From Deinandra increscens subsp. villosa (Eukaryota > Streptophyta > Magnoliopsida > Asterales > Asteraceae), in NCBI GenBank assembly GCA_039602395.1, contig JBCNJP010000023.1:26767061-26831060 (forward strand): a DNA stretch of 64,000 nt, in the 5' to 3' direction. A program made the translations under genes and the position numbers. The notes under the pieces were generated by a model, which did no database searches, was not told the origin of the DNA, and saw nothing but the letters and a program-made list of their open reading frames with translations. This document shows, piece after piece, positions 1-10,690 of this stretch (position 1 is its first letter; each line of letters opens with the position of its first letter).

Positions 1-1
1 T

Positions 2-2881
2 TTGTTTGGTCCAACTAGAGTGATGAGCTTAGGAAAAAGGTCATATTGTTTTGTCATTATTGATGATTTCACAAGATATACTTGGGTGTTTTTCTTAAAA
101 ACAAAAGATGAAACTGCTGAACTGTTAAAAACACTAATTGTATCTTTAGAAAATCAAGCAAAGTTGAAAGTTAAGACAATCAGAAGTGACAATGGCACTG
201 AGTTTAAAAATCATGTTTTGAACTCATTTTGTGAGGAAAAGGGAATTCTTAGACAATTCAGTGCTCCTAGAACTCCACAGCAAAATGGTGTTGCTGAAAG
301 GAGAAATAGGACATTAATTGAGGCTGCTAGAGCAATGCTAGCAGATTCTAAGTTACCTGTGATATTTTGGGCAGAAGCAGTAAACACTGCTTGCTATGTC
401 CAAAACAGGACTTTGATTGTTAAGGGTAAAAATAAAACTGCTTATGAGCTTTGGAGAGGTAGAAAACCCAACATTTACTTCTTTAAATCGTTTGGCTGTC
501 CTGTTACTATTTTGATAACTAATAGGTTGTTGCCTAAGTTTGCTGAAAAGGCAGATGAAGGATATTTTGTTGGATATTCTGGTGTGTCAAAAGCATTCAG
601 GGTATACAATAAAAGTACTAAAATTGTTGAGGAAACCATTAATGTAACTTTTAATGAGAAATCTCTTAACAATTTTGTATCTCAACCAGATTGGTTATTT
701 GATATAGATGCACTAACCACTGCTTTCAATTTTACCATTGAGAAGCCATTGAGTTCAACAGTGCAGGAACAGTAACTTAAGCAGAATCACATGAGGTCAG
801 CTGATAATATCTAGCAGATGAACACCAAAGGACTGCAAATGCAACCTACCTTCTTTTCATCCATCAGCACCAAGCCCGTGAAATCCAACAATTCAAAGAG
901 AGCCTCTGAAATTGTTCTTGCTGATGCAGAAGTTCATCCGGTTGAACTTCCGGTTGAAGTTCAAACGGATCCTGTAGCAGTAGAATCTCCGGTTGAAACT
1001 CAACCGGAAAACAATTTTTCAGAAAATTTTGAGAACAATGAATCCAATGATTCAACTGATGCTGGTTCAAATGAGTACAGTTTTGAGCATCTAATCTCAG
1101 ATTCAGTCCCTAGTTCTCAAGAACCAACTGAAGTTTTAGAACCTGTTTCACAAGCCAACAATATTGAGTTATTACCTCAACTCAATATTCCTCACAATGG
1201 AAGAAGCCATGAATTTCCAATGTTTACTGATAGAAGAGTTAGTAAGAATCATCCAAGGGAGAATATTATAGGAGACTTGTCAGCTCCTGTGCTGACAAGA
1301 AGCAAGTCTATTGATGCAAACATTTGCCTACATGCTGCATTTCTGTCTCAAGAAGCACCCAAAAAGATCAATGATGCATTGGAAGATGAAAGCTGGGTAG
1401 AGGCAATGCAAGAGGAATTGTTTCAGATCAATAAACAGAAGGTTTGGGAATTGGTAGACCTACCTGAAGGTGAAGAACCAATTGGAACCAAATGGGTATT
1501 CAGAAACAAGAAGGATGACAGAGGAATTGTGATAAAAAACAAAGCCAGACTTGTAGCTCAAGGCTACACACAGGAAGAAGGCATTGATTATGATGAAGTT
1601 TTTGCTCCTATGGCCAGGCTTGAAGCAATCAGAATATTTCTTGCCTATGCTGCATTCAAAAACTTTCTGGTATTTCAAATGGATGTCAAATGTGCTTTTC
1701 TGTATGGTCTTTTGGAACAAGACGTGTATGTCAAGCAACCTCCTGGCTTTGAAGACCCTCATTACCCCAACAAGGTATGCAAGCTAATTAAGGCTTTATA
1801 TGGTCTCAAGCAAGCTCCTAGGACATGGTATGAAACTCTTTCAAACTATCTCCTAGAGAATGGCTACAAGAGAGGAGCTATTGACAAAACATTGTTTGTG
1901 AAATCTGATGGCAAAGATACTTTGATGGTACAAATCTACGTTGATGACATCATCTTTGGTTCATCCAATGCTGCCTTATGCAAAGAGTTTGAGGGATTGA
2001 TGCAATCTAAGTTTGAAATGAGTTCAATGGGTGAACTGAATTTCTTCTTAGGCCTACAAGTGAAACAAACTGCCAATGGAATTTTCTTGAATCAGTCAAA
2101 ATATATTCAAGATATGCTAAAAAGGTTTGATATGCAGTCTGTTTCAACCTCAAGAACTCCTATCTCCACTTCCCACAAGTTAAACAGTGACTTAAGTGGA
2201 AAACCAGTGGATGTTCATCTCTACAGGGCAATGATTGGATCACTGCTCTATCTCACAGCTAGCAGACCTGACATCATGTTTAGTGTCTGTTTATGTGCTA
2301 GATACCAGTGTCAACCAAAGGAATCACACATGTTAGCAGTGAAGAGAATCTTTAGATATCTTGAAGGACAACCAAAGCTTGGGTTGTGGTATCCAAAGAA
2401 TTCAGATTTCTCCTTCAAAGCTTACACTGATAGTGATTATGCTGGCTGCAACCTGGATAAAAAGTCTACTACTGGAGGATGCCATTTTTTGGGAGAAAGA
2501 CTTGTGTCTTGGCAATGCAAGAAGCAAACCTGCGTATCTACTTCTACTGCTGAGGCTGAATATATTGCTGCATCAAGCTGCTGCAGTCAAGTCTTATGGA
2601 TTCAGAATCAAATGTTGGATTACGGCATCAAGTTCATGGAGACTCCAATTCTAGCAGACAACAACAGTGCTATATCAATCACAAACAATCCTGTTCAACA
2701 CTCAAAAGCAAAACACATTGATATCAGGTACCATTTTATTAGAGATTGTGCTGAGAAACATTTAATTAGAATGGTTAAAGTTCATACAAATCAACAATTG
2801 GCTGATTTGTTTACCAAAGCATTTGATGAAGCTAGATTTTTCTATCTCATTAGTGCCATTGGTATGATGAACTTTGACTGA
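2..2881 (+). pseudogene. pol: Element A pol 3' part: integrase core, reverse transcriptase, RNase H
   Basis: One reading frame runs through integrase, RT and RNase H but is cut by TAA at 773-775 and TAG at 812-814, so it cannot make a continuous polyprotein without readthrough. Integrase shows IRSDNGTEF (catalytic D) and QQNGVAERRNRTLIEAA (catalytic E); the HHCC zinc domain is upstream of the window. RT begins around KWVFRNKKDDRG and has the active site YVDDIIFG near 1938-1960. RNase H has AYTDSDYAG, STAEAEYIA and DNNSAISI, and ends at 2881. The two stops lie in the poorly conserved linker between integrase and RT, and both fit C-to-T changes of Gln codons. The linker also carries CCGGTTGAA and CAACCGGAA motif copies at 938-1010. 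Confidence 0.9.
938..1010 (+). repeat. Family motif CCGGTTGAA/CAACCGGAA inside the pol linker of A
   Basis: Copies of CCGGTTGAA occur at 938 and 950 and again near 989. A CAACCGGAA copy sits at 1001-1009. They are read in frame as Pro-Val-Glu and Gln-Pro-Glu. The same DNA word appears in noncoding parts of this element, so the protein repeat is probably a by-product of a DNA-level repeat. Confidence 0.75.
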
Positions 2882-2972
2882 TTAAACTGTTTTCACAAAC
2901 TTAATAAAAGAGACCATTTTGTGTCAAAGAGCCCGTCTCTTGATACAAAAAGAAAAAGAAAAAGAAAAGTTT

Positions 2973-3039
2973 ATGTATCAGTTAGACACCTTTTCAATCA
3001 TAGTCAGGTCATACTGTTAAACTATGATAACTGATACAT
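2973..3039 (+). other. Nested stem-loop after A pol
   Basis: ATGTATCAGTT at 2973-2983 pairs perfectly with AACTGATACAT at 3029-3039 (11 bp). Immediately inside, ATCATAGT at 2997-3004 pairs with ACTATGAT at 3021-3028 (8 bp). This is direct pairing seen in the sequence; a role in the RNA is inferred. Confidence 0.65.
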
Positions 3040-3069
3040 GTAATTTTCAAAATCAAGTGTTTTTTTTTG

Positions 3070-3420
3070 TCTTCCGGTTGAACTTTCCAGTTCAACACAT
3101 CCGGTTGAATCTCAACCGGAAAGTCATCTTCAACCGGAAACTCAATTTTTGATCACACCATCCAAATTTCTGAAACTGGTAAAAGGAACAACAATTCTTT
3201 ATTAGAAAGTTCAGATTAAAATTGAAAAATTTTCAAACGGAAATTTTATTTCCTGTTGACAACCTCAACCGGAAAAATTTTCAACCGGCAAAATCTGTCC
3301 GGTTCAACTTTCAAACGGAAAGAAATTTTGTTGTTTGGAGAGAAAAACTCTCCGCTTGAATCTCAACCGGAAAAATCTTTTGTCTTAAATGAATCATTTA
3401 ATTCACCAGTTGAGGCACAT
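3070..3420 (+). repeat. CAACCGGAA / TTCCGGTTGA motif array, element A
   Basis: About ten exact or near copies in both orientations, separated by unrelated AT-rich spacers. Several form short inverted pairs, for example TCCGGTTGA followed three bases later by TCAACCGGA near 3100-3120. Variants include AAACGGAAA and CCGCTTGAA. The spacing is irregular, so this is not a simple satellite. Confidence 0.8.
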
Positions 3421-3635
3421 ATTTTCAAGCGGATTGTGCATTTAAAGTGTTTCAATTTATTGTCCGAGAAAACTATCTGAATTAAATTCTAAAGACACGC
3501 AACAGGAAGTTGTATTGTACAACCACCTGAAGCACACTTTTTGCGGACCCACTTGCACTTTTTCTTTCTCTCTCCTGTGACTCAGCGTACTTTATCCCAT
3601 CGCTGATAACTGTCACCCATCTTTAAACCCACCAG

Positions 3636-3642
3636 TTAAATA
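3636..3642 (+). promoter_or_regulatory. TATA-like element upstream of A accessory ORF
   Basis: TTAAATA lies about 120 bp upstream of the ATG at 3763. The sequence between is pyrimidine-rich and contains no ATG, as expected of a plant 5' leader. The position matches the better TATA box seen before the accessory gene of element B. Promoter activity is inferred. Confidence 0.35.
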
Positions 3643-3762
3643 CCCACAACCCCTTCAACACTCCTCATAATCCAAAAGCAAGAAACCGTTCAAAATCCGA
3701 AAACCTAGAAATTTTCAGAACCGTTTCTTTCTACTCCAAAATTCTCTCATAGTAAATCAACA

Positions 3763-6700
3763 ATGTCACCAAAGTCCAAAGCAAAGGGGAAACAACCAAT
3801 GAAGAATGATCCTTTCCCACTTGAACACAACCTAGTTGCGTTTCTTGACGAACCAGTGAACTCTACACACGCTGAAACCTTCACCGAGATGATCAATTTC
3901 CTCAAAACTTCATATCTGAATCACGCACTCACTGTTGTGGTTTATTTATATGAGGAAATTCTCTCTGAATTCTGGAAGAACATCCAACTGCTCGAGAAGG
4001 ATGTAGACGATGTAGAGGAAGACACGCTGAAGTCAACTGTAAAAGGGGAAACTGTTCTCATCACTGAATCGATGATTAGGGAATTGCTGAAGTTGAACGA
4101 CAAGAATGGGTATGTTCGCAGAACCCCCAAGCAATACATGGCCCTGCTCAAAGCAATTGGCTATGGTGGTGCTACTGAAGGAACTGCCACTGTTTTCAAG
4201 GGTTAAATGCCCTACAAATGGAGATTTCTGGCTCACACCATCATGGTGTGCCTGTCGCCAAAGAAATCAGGATTTGATGAAATGGCGGTTGAGCAAGCTT
4301 CTGCCTTCTATGCTGTGGTGAAAGGGGAGGTATACAATTTTTCTGCTGTAATTTTTAATGCTTTAAAGGGTAATGAAAAGAACTTTGCTTTTTACATGTA
4401 CCCTAGATTTTTAACTTACATTTTGCAAGAAAAATACCCCAAAATTAATTTGGATGGAAACATGATGCTGGTTCCAAGAGCATTATCTGAAAACACATTT
4501 TCTAAATTAACCACCAACAAGAAGCCATTCCTTGGGAGGGACACTGACCATCCCATGCCAATCCAAAGGGTGATTCCGGTTGAACAAGGAGAACCTAGTT
4601 CTCAACCGGAAACACATGCTTCTGAAGAGCAACTTGCTCCAGTGGACAACACTGTACCATCCACAGTAGTTGAACCCACCACTGATCAACCACCTTCTCC
4701 TTCTGATACTTCAATCATATTTTTCAAAAGAAAAAGGAGAAGAGATTCAGACCCACCATCAATTCCCACCATCCCCCCTTCCCCAAAGCCTACAAAGCTC
4801 AAAAGGCTCAAAAAGGTTGTGCAAGAGCCTACTCCTCTCTTGCAACCGATTGCCTCCAGCCCTGAACCAACCCTTGGCACAAAGCCAACTGGGTCAGCCA
4901 AATTGGGATTTAAACTTGTTGATGAACCTTCTTCTGAGGGGGAGTCATTTCATATGGATGTACAATCCCCATCCACTTTCTCACCCTACACTTCACACTT
5001 CTCACCTGTGAATGATGATGTAGAAAGAGATGTCACAGATGATGGTGTTATTAACCCACACACCACATTACATGGGAACATTCTGAGTGACACTCACACT
5101 GCTACATCTAACCCACATTCACCCCAGGAGGTGAATCTCAGGAGTTTAGATGAGATTCATGTGGAAAGGGCTGCTGCCACTCAAAGTTTCTCATTGAACT
5201 TTGATGATGGTAGTAACATTCATAAGACCCAATCCATGGCAACCCATACTATAGTTCAACCGGAAGATCCCCTAATGGATCCTAAAGGGAAAACTGTAGT
5301 TAAGGGGAATCCCAGGCGCCAAGAAAACCAGGGTGGTGGACTTGATCAACATAGGGTTGATGGTCCATCTTTTTCCTATGATACTGGTAAAACTCCAGTT
5401 GAGGATAGTTTAACACTTACAGAATTGACGGCTTTGTACAAATCACTACAGGCTCAGGTAACCAGTCTCAATTCGACTGTTGCCAGCCTTGTAATGACCA
5501 TTCCTGCTGCTGCTCAAGCTCAAGAAGTTCCTGTTGAAGCCTCAACTGCTCAACCGGAAACTTCCCCTGCACCAAAGTTTCAACCGGTTGCACAGCATAC
5601 TGCTGAGGTTAGTTCTTTGAACCCATTTCCTTTTGGAGGTCAGGCTGTAGAAGCTGATGCTGCCAAAAAGGGGGAGAAGACTAATCCTCCAACACCTGTT
5701 ATTGCTGCTGCTGCAACCACAACTGAAGAAGAAGAACTTGATCAAACAGTGCCTTTACCTGAAGATGTAAGGCATACAGCCTTCAAATTGGCTAAAGTTG
5801 ATCCATTTTCAGTTGCTGATGGGTTAACCAAGGTGAAGATGAGCTCACTCATGAAGGTATTTCCACAGGATCCAAGCCTGTTGGGAATGATTGAAGCAAC
5901 AATGTTAGTTGCAGGTGCTCAGCCAGAGAGCATTCTGCAGGTCAAGCACTTCTTGACCAATGTGATTATCCCACAAGAGGAGGCATTTGCCAAATCTAAA
6001 GTGGATGAGGTCACAACTAACATTGTCTCTGAACCAGTTGTTGATGTGGTTCATGAAGATGTGGATGATGATGCTTCAGTCACACAGACTGAAGAAGTTG
6101 AAGGTGAAAAAGAAGGAGAGGATATCAGCACTGTACTGAAAGAACTAAGTACAAAATCTCCGGCTGAAGTTCAACCGGAAGAGACTCAACCGGAAAAAGC
6201 TCAACCGGAAGAGACTCAACCGGAAAACTCAACAGAAGCTGAGATTGCTGAAACATTGATCCAACTGCACTCCACCTCCGATTCAGAGCCTCCTTTGAGC
6301 TTCAAAAGAAAGAAACAAACCAAACCTAGGAGGATGATCAGACTGAAGGAGAGTGAAGATTGCATAACTCCTCAACCAAGGGTACTAGATACTATGGTTG
6401 ATTCTGACCAGTCAGAAGAACAAGAGACTATGGATGACCTGAATGAAGAAGAATTCATCCATGACTGGGAAGATAATCAAGCCAGGATAAGATCAGAGGA
6501 AGCCAAATCAAATTTGCAATACAAACAATTTTTGGCAGACCTGGATCTTCTATCAAATGACTTTGTGGTTGAAGGATTGGTAGATGAAGCAAGGAAGAGA
6601 TCGATTGAATGGAGAATGCAGGTTTATGACCTTGTTAAATTAAGTGAACAGGAGAAAAACAGGCTGATCAACATAGCTTCCAGAATGCCAACTGTCTTGA

Positions 6701-7527
6701 ACAAAAGTTTAGACAACCTGGAGCTATTGGAAAGGATCAAGAGATGTGCTATCATCAGATGTCTCAAGCCTGCTGCTGAAGTAGAGAAGATGAAGGCAAA
6801 AGATACTTGCAAAATTGTAGATGAGCTGCTCAAACAAGTGAAAGGAGCAGAGTTTGCTGTGATTCCAAGTCTTCAAATGCCTTTGCCATCTGAGACAGTC
6901 ACAGGTAACCCCTCATATACATACATTAAACCTGAACCTTTTGATGCCTCTGACCTACTTGCTGAGTCTCTCCCTTCCAACTTGTTGGAAAGACTCAAGC
7001 AACCAGCCTCCCATGTTCCCATTCCATCTTCCAGATTTTACTCCCATAGACCCAGGGGAATGAACCCAAGGCCCAGGGGATCCAGATCTACCAAGCCTAA
7101 ATATATTCATCCAAAATTTAGGATAGATAACTGGACTGATATCACCCCTGCCAAGCCTAAACCCTGTCCATCTATTTGGAAGTATAATCAACCTTCATCT
7201 CCACCTAAAAACTCCACCTCTTCAACTCCACAGCCACAAGCCATGAAACCACCCACCATATCACCAACAAAGCCTTCTGAACCCACTGAGATAGCCGCAA
7301 CCAGTTCTGTTCAAGCATCGTCTCAAGCAGATAAAGGGAAAGAAAAGGTCCCAATTGAAACTGATAAATCATCTGCTGATCCTGCCACTGGTGCCTCACC
7401 TGGAAGAAAGAAGTCCATTGCAAAAAGACCTCTTCTTTCAACCTTTAATTTTCAAACCAGGAGGATCATGAGACAATTGAACAAAACAAGAGTTCAATTT
7501 GAAAGGCCGCAATCTCCAGAAGAGTAA
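3763..7527 (+). pseudogene. Element A accessory ORF (env-position protein), one in-frame stop
   Basis: A single frame of about 1,250 codons begins at ATG 3763 and is interrupted by TAA at 4204-4206, likely a Gln codon hit by C-to-T. The N-terminal ~250 residues (EFWKNIQ, ITESMIRELLKL, FLAHTIMVCLS, FYMYPRF, FLGRDTDHPM) match a domain shared with the corresponding ORFs of elements B and C. I remember it as a common plant transposon protein of unknown function. The middle is low complexity: proline, serine and acidic rich, with Gln-Pro-Glu repeats and basic patches such as FKRKRRR. The C-terminal third is predicted helical with KLSEQEKNRLINIA and then becomes Pro/Ser rich. No signal peptide or clear transmembrane helix was seen, so a true envelope role is doubtful. 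Confidence 0.8.
6162..6225 (+). repeat. 15-bp tandem CAACCGGAA repeat inside A accessory ORF
   Basis: CAACCGGAA occurs at 6172, 6187, 6202 and 6217, exactly 15 bp apart, encoding a Gln-Pro-Glu-x-x repeat. Further single copies lie near 4600, 5258, 5552 and 5580 in the same ORF. Confidence 0.85.
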
Positions 7528-7593
7528 AGCTCTTGGAGATAGTCAATTTTTGAAGAACAACATACAGAGGATAAATTTTGGCAGCATCATCTT

Positions 7594-7603
7594 AGGGGGA
7601 GAT
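7594..7603 (+). other. Polypurine tract of element A
   Basis: AGGGGGAGAT directly precedes the LTR start TGTAAGG, the usual plus-strand priming site of copia elements. Confidence 0.85.
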
Positions 7604-8259
7604 TGTAAGGAAATGAATTTCTGAGTCAACCGGTTCAAGATGAAGATTTCCGGTTGAAGACATGTTCAAGCGGAAGACGCTCAAGCGGAAGATTTGTCAA
7701 CCGGAAGATCAACCGGAAGAACATTTCCGGGTGAACTCTTTTATCCAACAGTATAAAGAGTTCAACCGGAAAAGTACTGAAAGATTACTTTTGCAGAATT
7801 CAGACCTGCAACTGCTTCTATTCTTCCAAAGTCACATCCTAGCCGTCTCCTACTTTTAGATAAATGCATTTTGCACATTTCCTCTTTTGTATGTTTACTA
7901 ATGTTCTTTTAGTAAGTTTATTGTTTGACTTTCATGTACGGTTAGATTAGCCCGTATGAGATCAACGGCTGTAGTTGATCTCCTTAGTACTATTTATAGT
8001 TGTTAGCTAGTTTATTCACAAGTACCAGATTTAGTGCTTACACTTGTAACAGTTTGAACTTGAGTTAATGCAAATAGTACCGAGAAATTTATTATCTTGT
8101 GTTTACTAGTTTATGCAATCAATACAATCAAATTACAAGTATAAGTAAAACAAAGCTTAAGTAAAAACAAGTATGATACAACTTTATTCCGCATGGTTGT
8201 GATCTTCAAGTAAAGAGTTCTTGTTTTGATTATTTCTCTGAGTAATCAACGGTCCTACA
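7604..8259 (+). repeat. 3' LTR of element A (656 bp)
   Basis: It starts TGTAAGG after the polypurine tract and ends TCCTACA, forming a near-perfect terminal inverted repeat. It carries about nine CAACCGGAA-type motifs between 7627 and 7770 in both orientations. A TATA-like TATTTATA at 7991-7998 is followed by the presumed R/U5 region. The partner LTR is outside the window, so the target-site duplication cannot be checked. Confidence 0.8.
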
Positions 8260-8815
8260 TCATACTTATATTAAATAAAATTATCTTTATTTTTTAAAAC
8301 ACGTCAATGTTTATACATAAAGTACTTTTTACTTTTGCATCAATATTTTATTTTACTTTTTTAGAAAACCTTTTTTAGAAACCTTTTCTTCTCTTATTCT
8401 TTTAGCAATAGTGTTTACAACATTATCTACAAAAGTATTTTTATTTTTTCTAAGAAAAAACTGTAGGAAATAATATATAGATTTTGTTTCTTTAGAGGAG
8501 AGTGTATGACAATGGACGGGTACAAATATCACGACTAAAGGGAGGGTACAAATAACCTACCATTTTTAAAATGGAAAAATTGTGAAAAGAGTCATTTGAT
8601 CATCTTTATTGAAAAATAATATTTCACTTCTATCATTTTAAATTTTTTTTACCAGACGCAAACACGTGTATAATATTGCAAATTTATGTTATATATACAT
8701 AATATGAGAGAGGTTCGTGTAAGAAGTTTTATCTAAAATAAGTTAAGAAGTCATCTTAGTCGTTAAATTTTTAATTTAATTATAAGGAAGGAGGGGCAAT
8801 TTAGCAAATCGATAT
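8260..8815. other. AT-rich flank without recognisable gene
   Basis: Very AT-rich DNA with no coding signal and no repeat I could name. Confidence 0.5.
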
Positions 8816-9345
8816 TTTTTTATCAACTTCCCCCATTTTTTTAAATCTTCATAACTTTACATACGACATTATTTTTTTTTCTTAAAAATTACACCATGAA
8901 AACAATTCTTTTTTATTTTAACACATACAATGTTGCTATATATAAAACTAAAAAAAAGTTACTCTTTCTATCTGACACGATAATTTGAACATTTAACACA
9001 ATAATCTGAACATTTAACACAATGAGCTAAACATTTGACACAATGAGACACAAATAATCTAAACATTTAATACATTGATCTGAACATTTGACATAATGAT
9101 CTTAACATTAGACGCAATGATTTGAATATTTGACACTATGATTTAAATATTTGACACAATGACGAGTATTTGACACAATGACCCACTAGAAATTCGAAAA
9201 TATATGTTTTCCTATATAACAACACTGTACGCGTTTTAAAGATATAAAAGCGCTCGTTATTATGGTGTTTTTTTTAATAAATAATATCATATTTAAGAGT
9301 TATGAAAGTTTAAAAAATTGATGGTACTTGATAAAAGTCAAAAAT
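8816..9345. mobile_element. Foldback-like element with minisatellite core
   Basis: The left arm (about 8825-8905, with CTTCATAACTTTACATACGA and ACACCATGAAAAC) is inversely repeated at about 9255-9340 (TTATGGTG ... GAGTTATGAAAG) with roughly three quarters identity by eye. Between the arms is a degenerate tandem repeat. A related arm recurs at about 18280-18345 next to another AT-rich minisatellite. A MITE or foldback element is the simplest reading. Confidence 0.5.
8988..9184. repeat. Degenerate minisatellite, unit about 20-24 bp
   Basis: About nine units of the type GAACATTTGACACAATGATC in head-to-tail order with many substitutions. Confidence 0.8.
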
Positions 9346-9819
9346 GCATTTTCATCTTTTGTTTTTTCTCCCTAATTCTACACAGAAAAACTTCGCTCCA
9401 TAGATCTTCATTTCATTGAATATCTAATGATTGAGATGACTTCTTAGTCTTATTATCCTAATGATCCTTGTTACAATAACCTCTCTATAAATAAAACATA
9501 TTGTTAAAAATCATATATCGCCAAGTCAACGATAATAATACATATAATATCTATCGTCTTAGGGAGGGGGTGTGGTAGAATAGAAAGTTTTGGAAGTTTT
9601 GTTGCTAGCCAATAGGAATGTGTCACGCAGGAGAGAGAAAAAGAAAGAATTGAAGTAGAATTTTGAAGAATTTTAAGAGGAAGTGTTAGAATTTTAAAGG
9701 TTGAATTTTATTATATTTTAATGATTTCTTTATTTTTTAAGTTAAAACACATAATAATTAATTAAAAGACTTTATTAAAAAAACACCTTACATAAAAACT
9801 AAATATTTTAACTAATTCC
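9346..9819. other. No gene recognised
   Basis: Mostly AT-rich. A block at 9560-9640 (TGTGGTAG, GCCAATAGGAATGTGTCACG) looks like a transposon end, but I found no convincing inverted partner. Confidence 0.3.
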
Positions 9820-10316
9820 AATTATTTAAAAACACTAATACGAACTATACTAATACGACCAATCAGAGTCCGAATCAGTATCGGACTCGAATTGGACATT
9901 TTCAAATCTATGTTCTTCCTCCAACACTTCCTCAAGGGCGGCCAATCCTCCTCATAGTCTTGATCCCATACGTCATGAACCGGAGGTTGAATGTTTTCAA
10001 GATGGACTTCATCGTCAAATTGGAGGTAGTCCTCAAGTGGCTCCTCCGGTGGGTTCTCTGACAACCAATAAACAAACGCCCAGTTTCAGAAGGCATTATC
10101 ATCATCCTCAAAGGGTAGGGGTTGGGCAATTGGTGGAGGTGGAGGTTGAGCAACAGGGAGGGGTGGAGGTTGTTCAACCGGTGGAACAAAACCAAGAGCT
10201 GAAATGAGAATCGGAGGTTGAGCAACCGGTCTAGGTCCTCTAGGACGTAAATGATTGTAGCGTGTCGGCCTTCCCCCTCGGTAATCACTAAGAACATCTC
10301 GCGGAGGTGTTGACAT
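9820..10316 (-). pseudogene. Unrecognised proline-rich ORF remnant with one in-frame stop
   Basis: Reading on the minus strand from ATG at 10316, one frame is open through a Pro-rich part (PPPPPIAQPLPFEDDDNAF). It meets TGA at 10086-10088 and continues (SENPPEEPLEDYLQFDDEVH) to 9822. The frame is preserved on both sides, so the stop probably arose by mutation, perhaps TGG to TGA. I do not recognise a domain. It may be the start of a DNA-transposon ORF or a captured gene fragment. Confidence 0.35.
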
Positions 10317-10416
10317 CGTGAGATTGTGAAATTCTTACAAAATATCAAGAATACTTGGAGGTATCAACATTTGAAGATTGGGTAGAAGAGAAAAGATTGT
10401 ATGTATATATGTTGTG

Positions 10417-10690
10417 TTATGATTGAGTATATATAGTTAAAAAGTAAAAAAAAAATAAAAATACAATATTACCGTTGAACGATAAAACACACACAATGGT
10501 GAACGCTACATGTAGCCGTTGGAGTTTGGTTTTTGCCGAAGCCGCACTACCGGCGGCGGTGTTGCCGTTGAAGCCGCCGGCACCGATTCCTTTGCCGAGT
10601 CCCACTCCGCCCTGCCTTAGAGATTTACCAATATCGTCTAGTTTCTCGGTGACAATGATCAAATCCCATCTAGAAAATACAAGCTAATAA
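10417..10690 (-). other. GC-rich island with short glycine-rich ORF
   Basis: A GC-rich patch at about 10490-10640 stands out in AT-rich surroundings. The minus-strand ORF starting at 10662 reads VTEKLDDIGKSLRQGG then a Gly/Ala-rich run. It could be a captured exon fragment; no family recognised. Confidence 0.25.

Larger units (their letters stand above)
2882..3762 (+). other. Post-pol noncoding spacer of element A
   Basis: No credible ORF. It contains an (AAAAAG)n purine run at 2946-2970 and a nested stem-loop at 2973-3039. A dense CAACCGGAA/TTCCGGTTGAA array follows at about 3070-3420. Last comes a pyrimidine-rich, ATG-free stretch with a TATA-like TTAAATA at 3636-3642, just upstream of the accessory ORF. 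Confidence 0.7.
1..8259 (+). mobile_element. Element A: Sirevirus-like Ty1/copia retrotransposon, 5' truncated by window edge
   Basis: The window opens inside the integrase of a copia element. The order integrase, reverse transcriptase, RNase H, noncoding spacer, large accessory ORF, polypurine tract and LTR is visible. The 3' end is the LTR ending TCCTACA at 8259; the 5' LTR and gag lie outside the window. The integrase-before-RT order and the copia-type YVDD motif place it in Ty1/copia; the long extra ORF after pol is typical of Sirevirus-type elements. The motif CAACCGGAA and its reverse complement recur in the pol linker, the spacer, the accessory ORF and the LTR. Confidence 0.9.
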
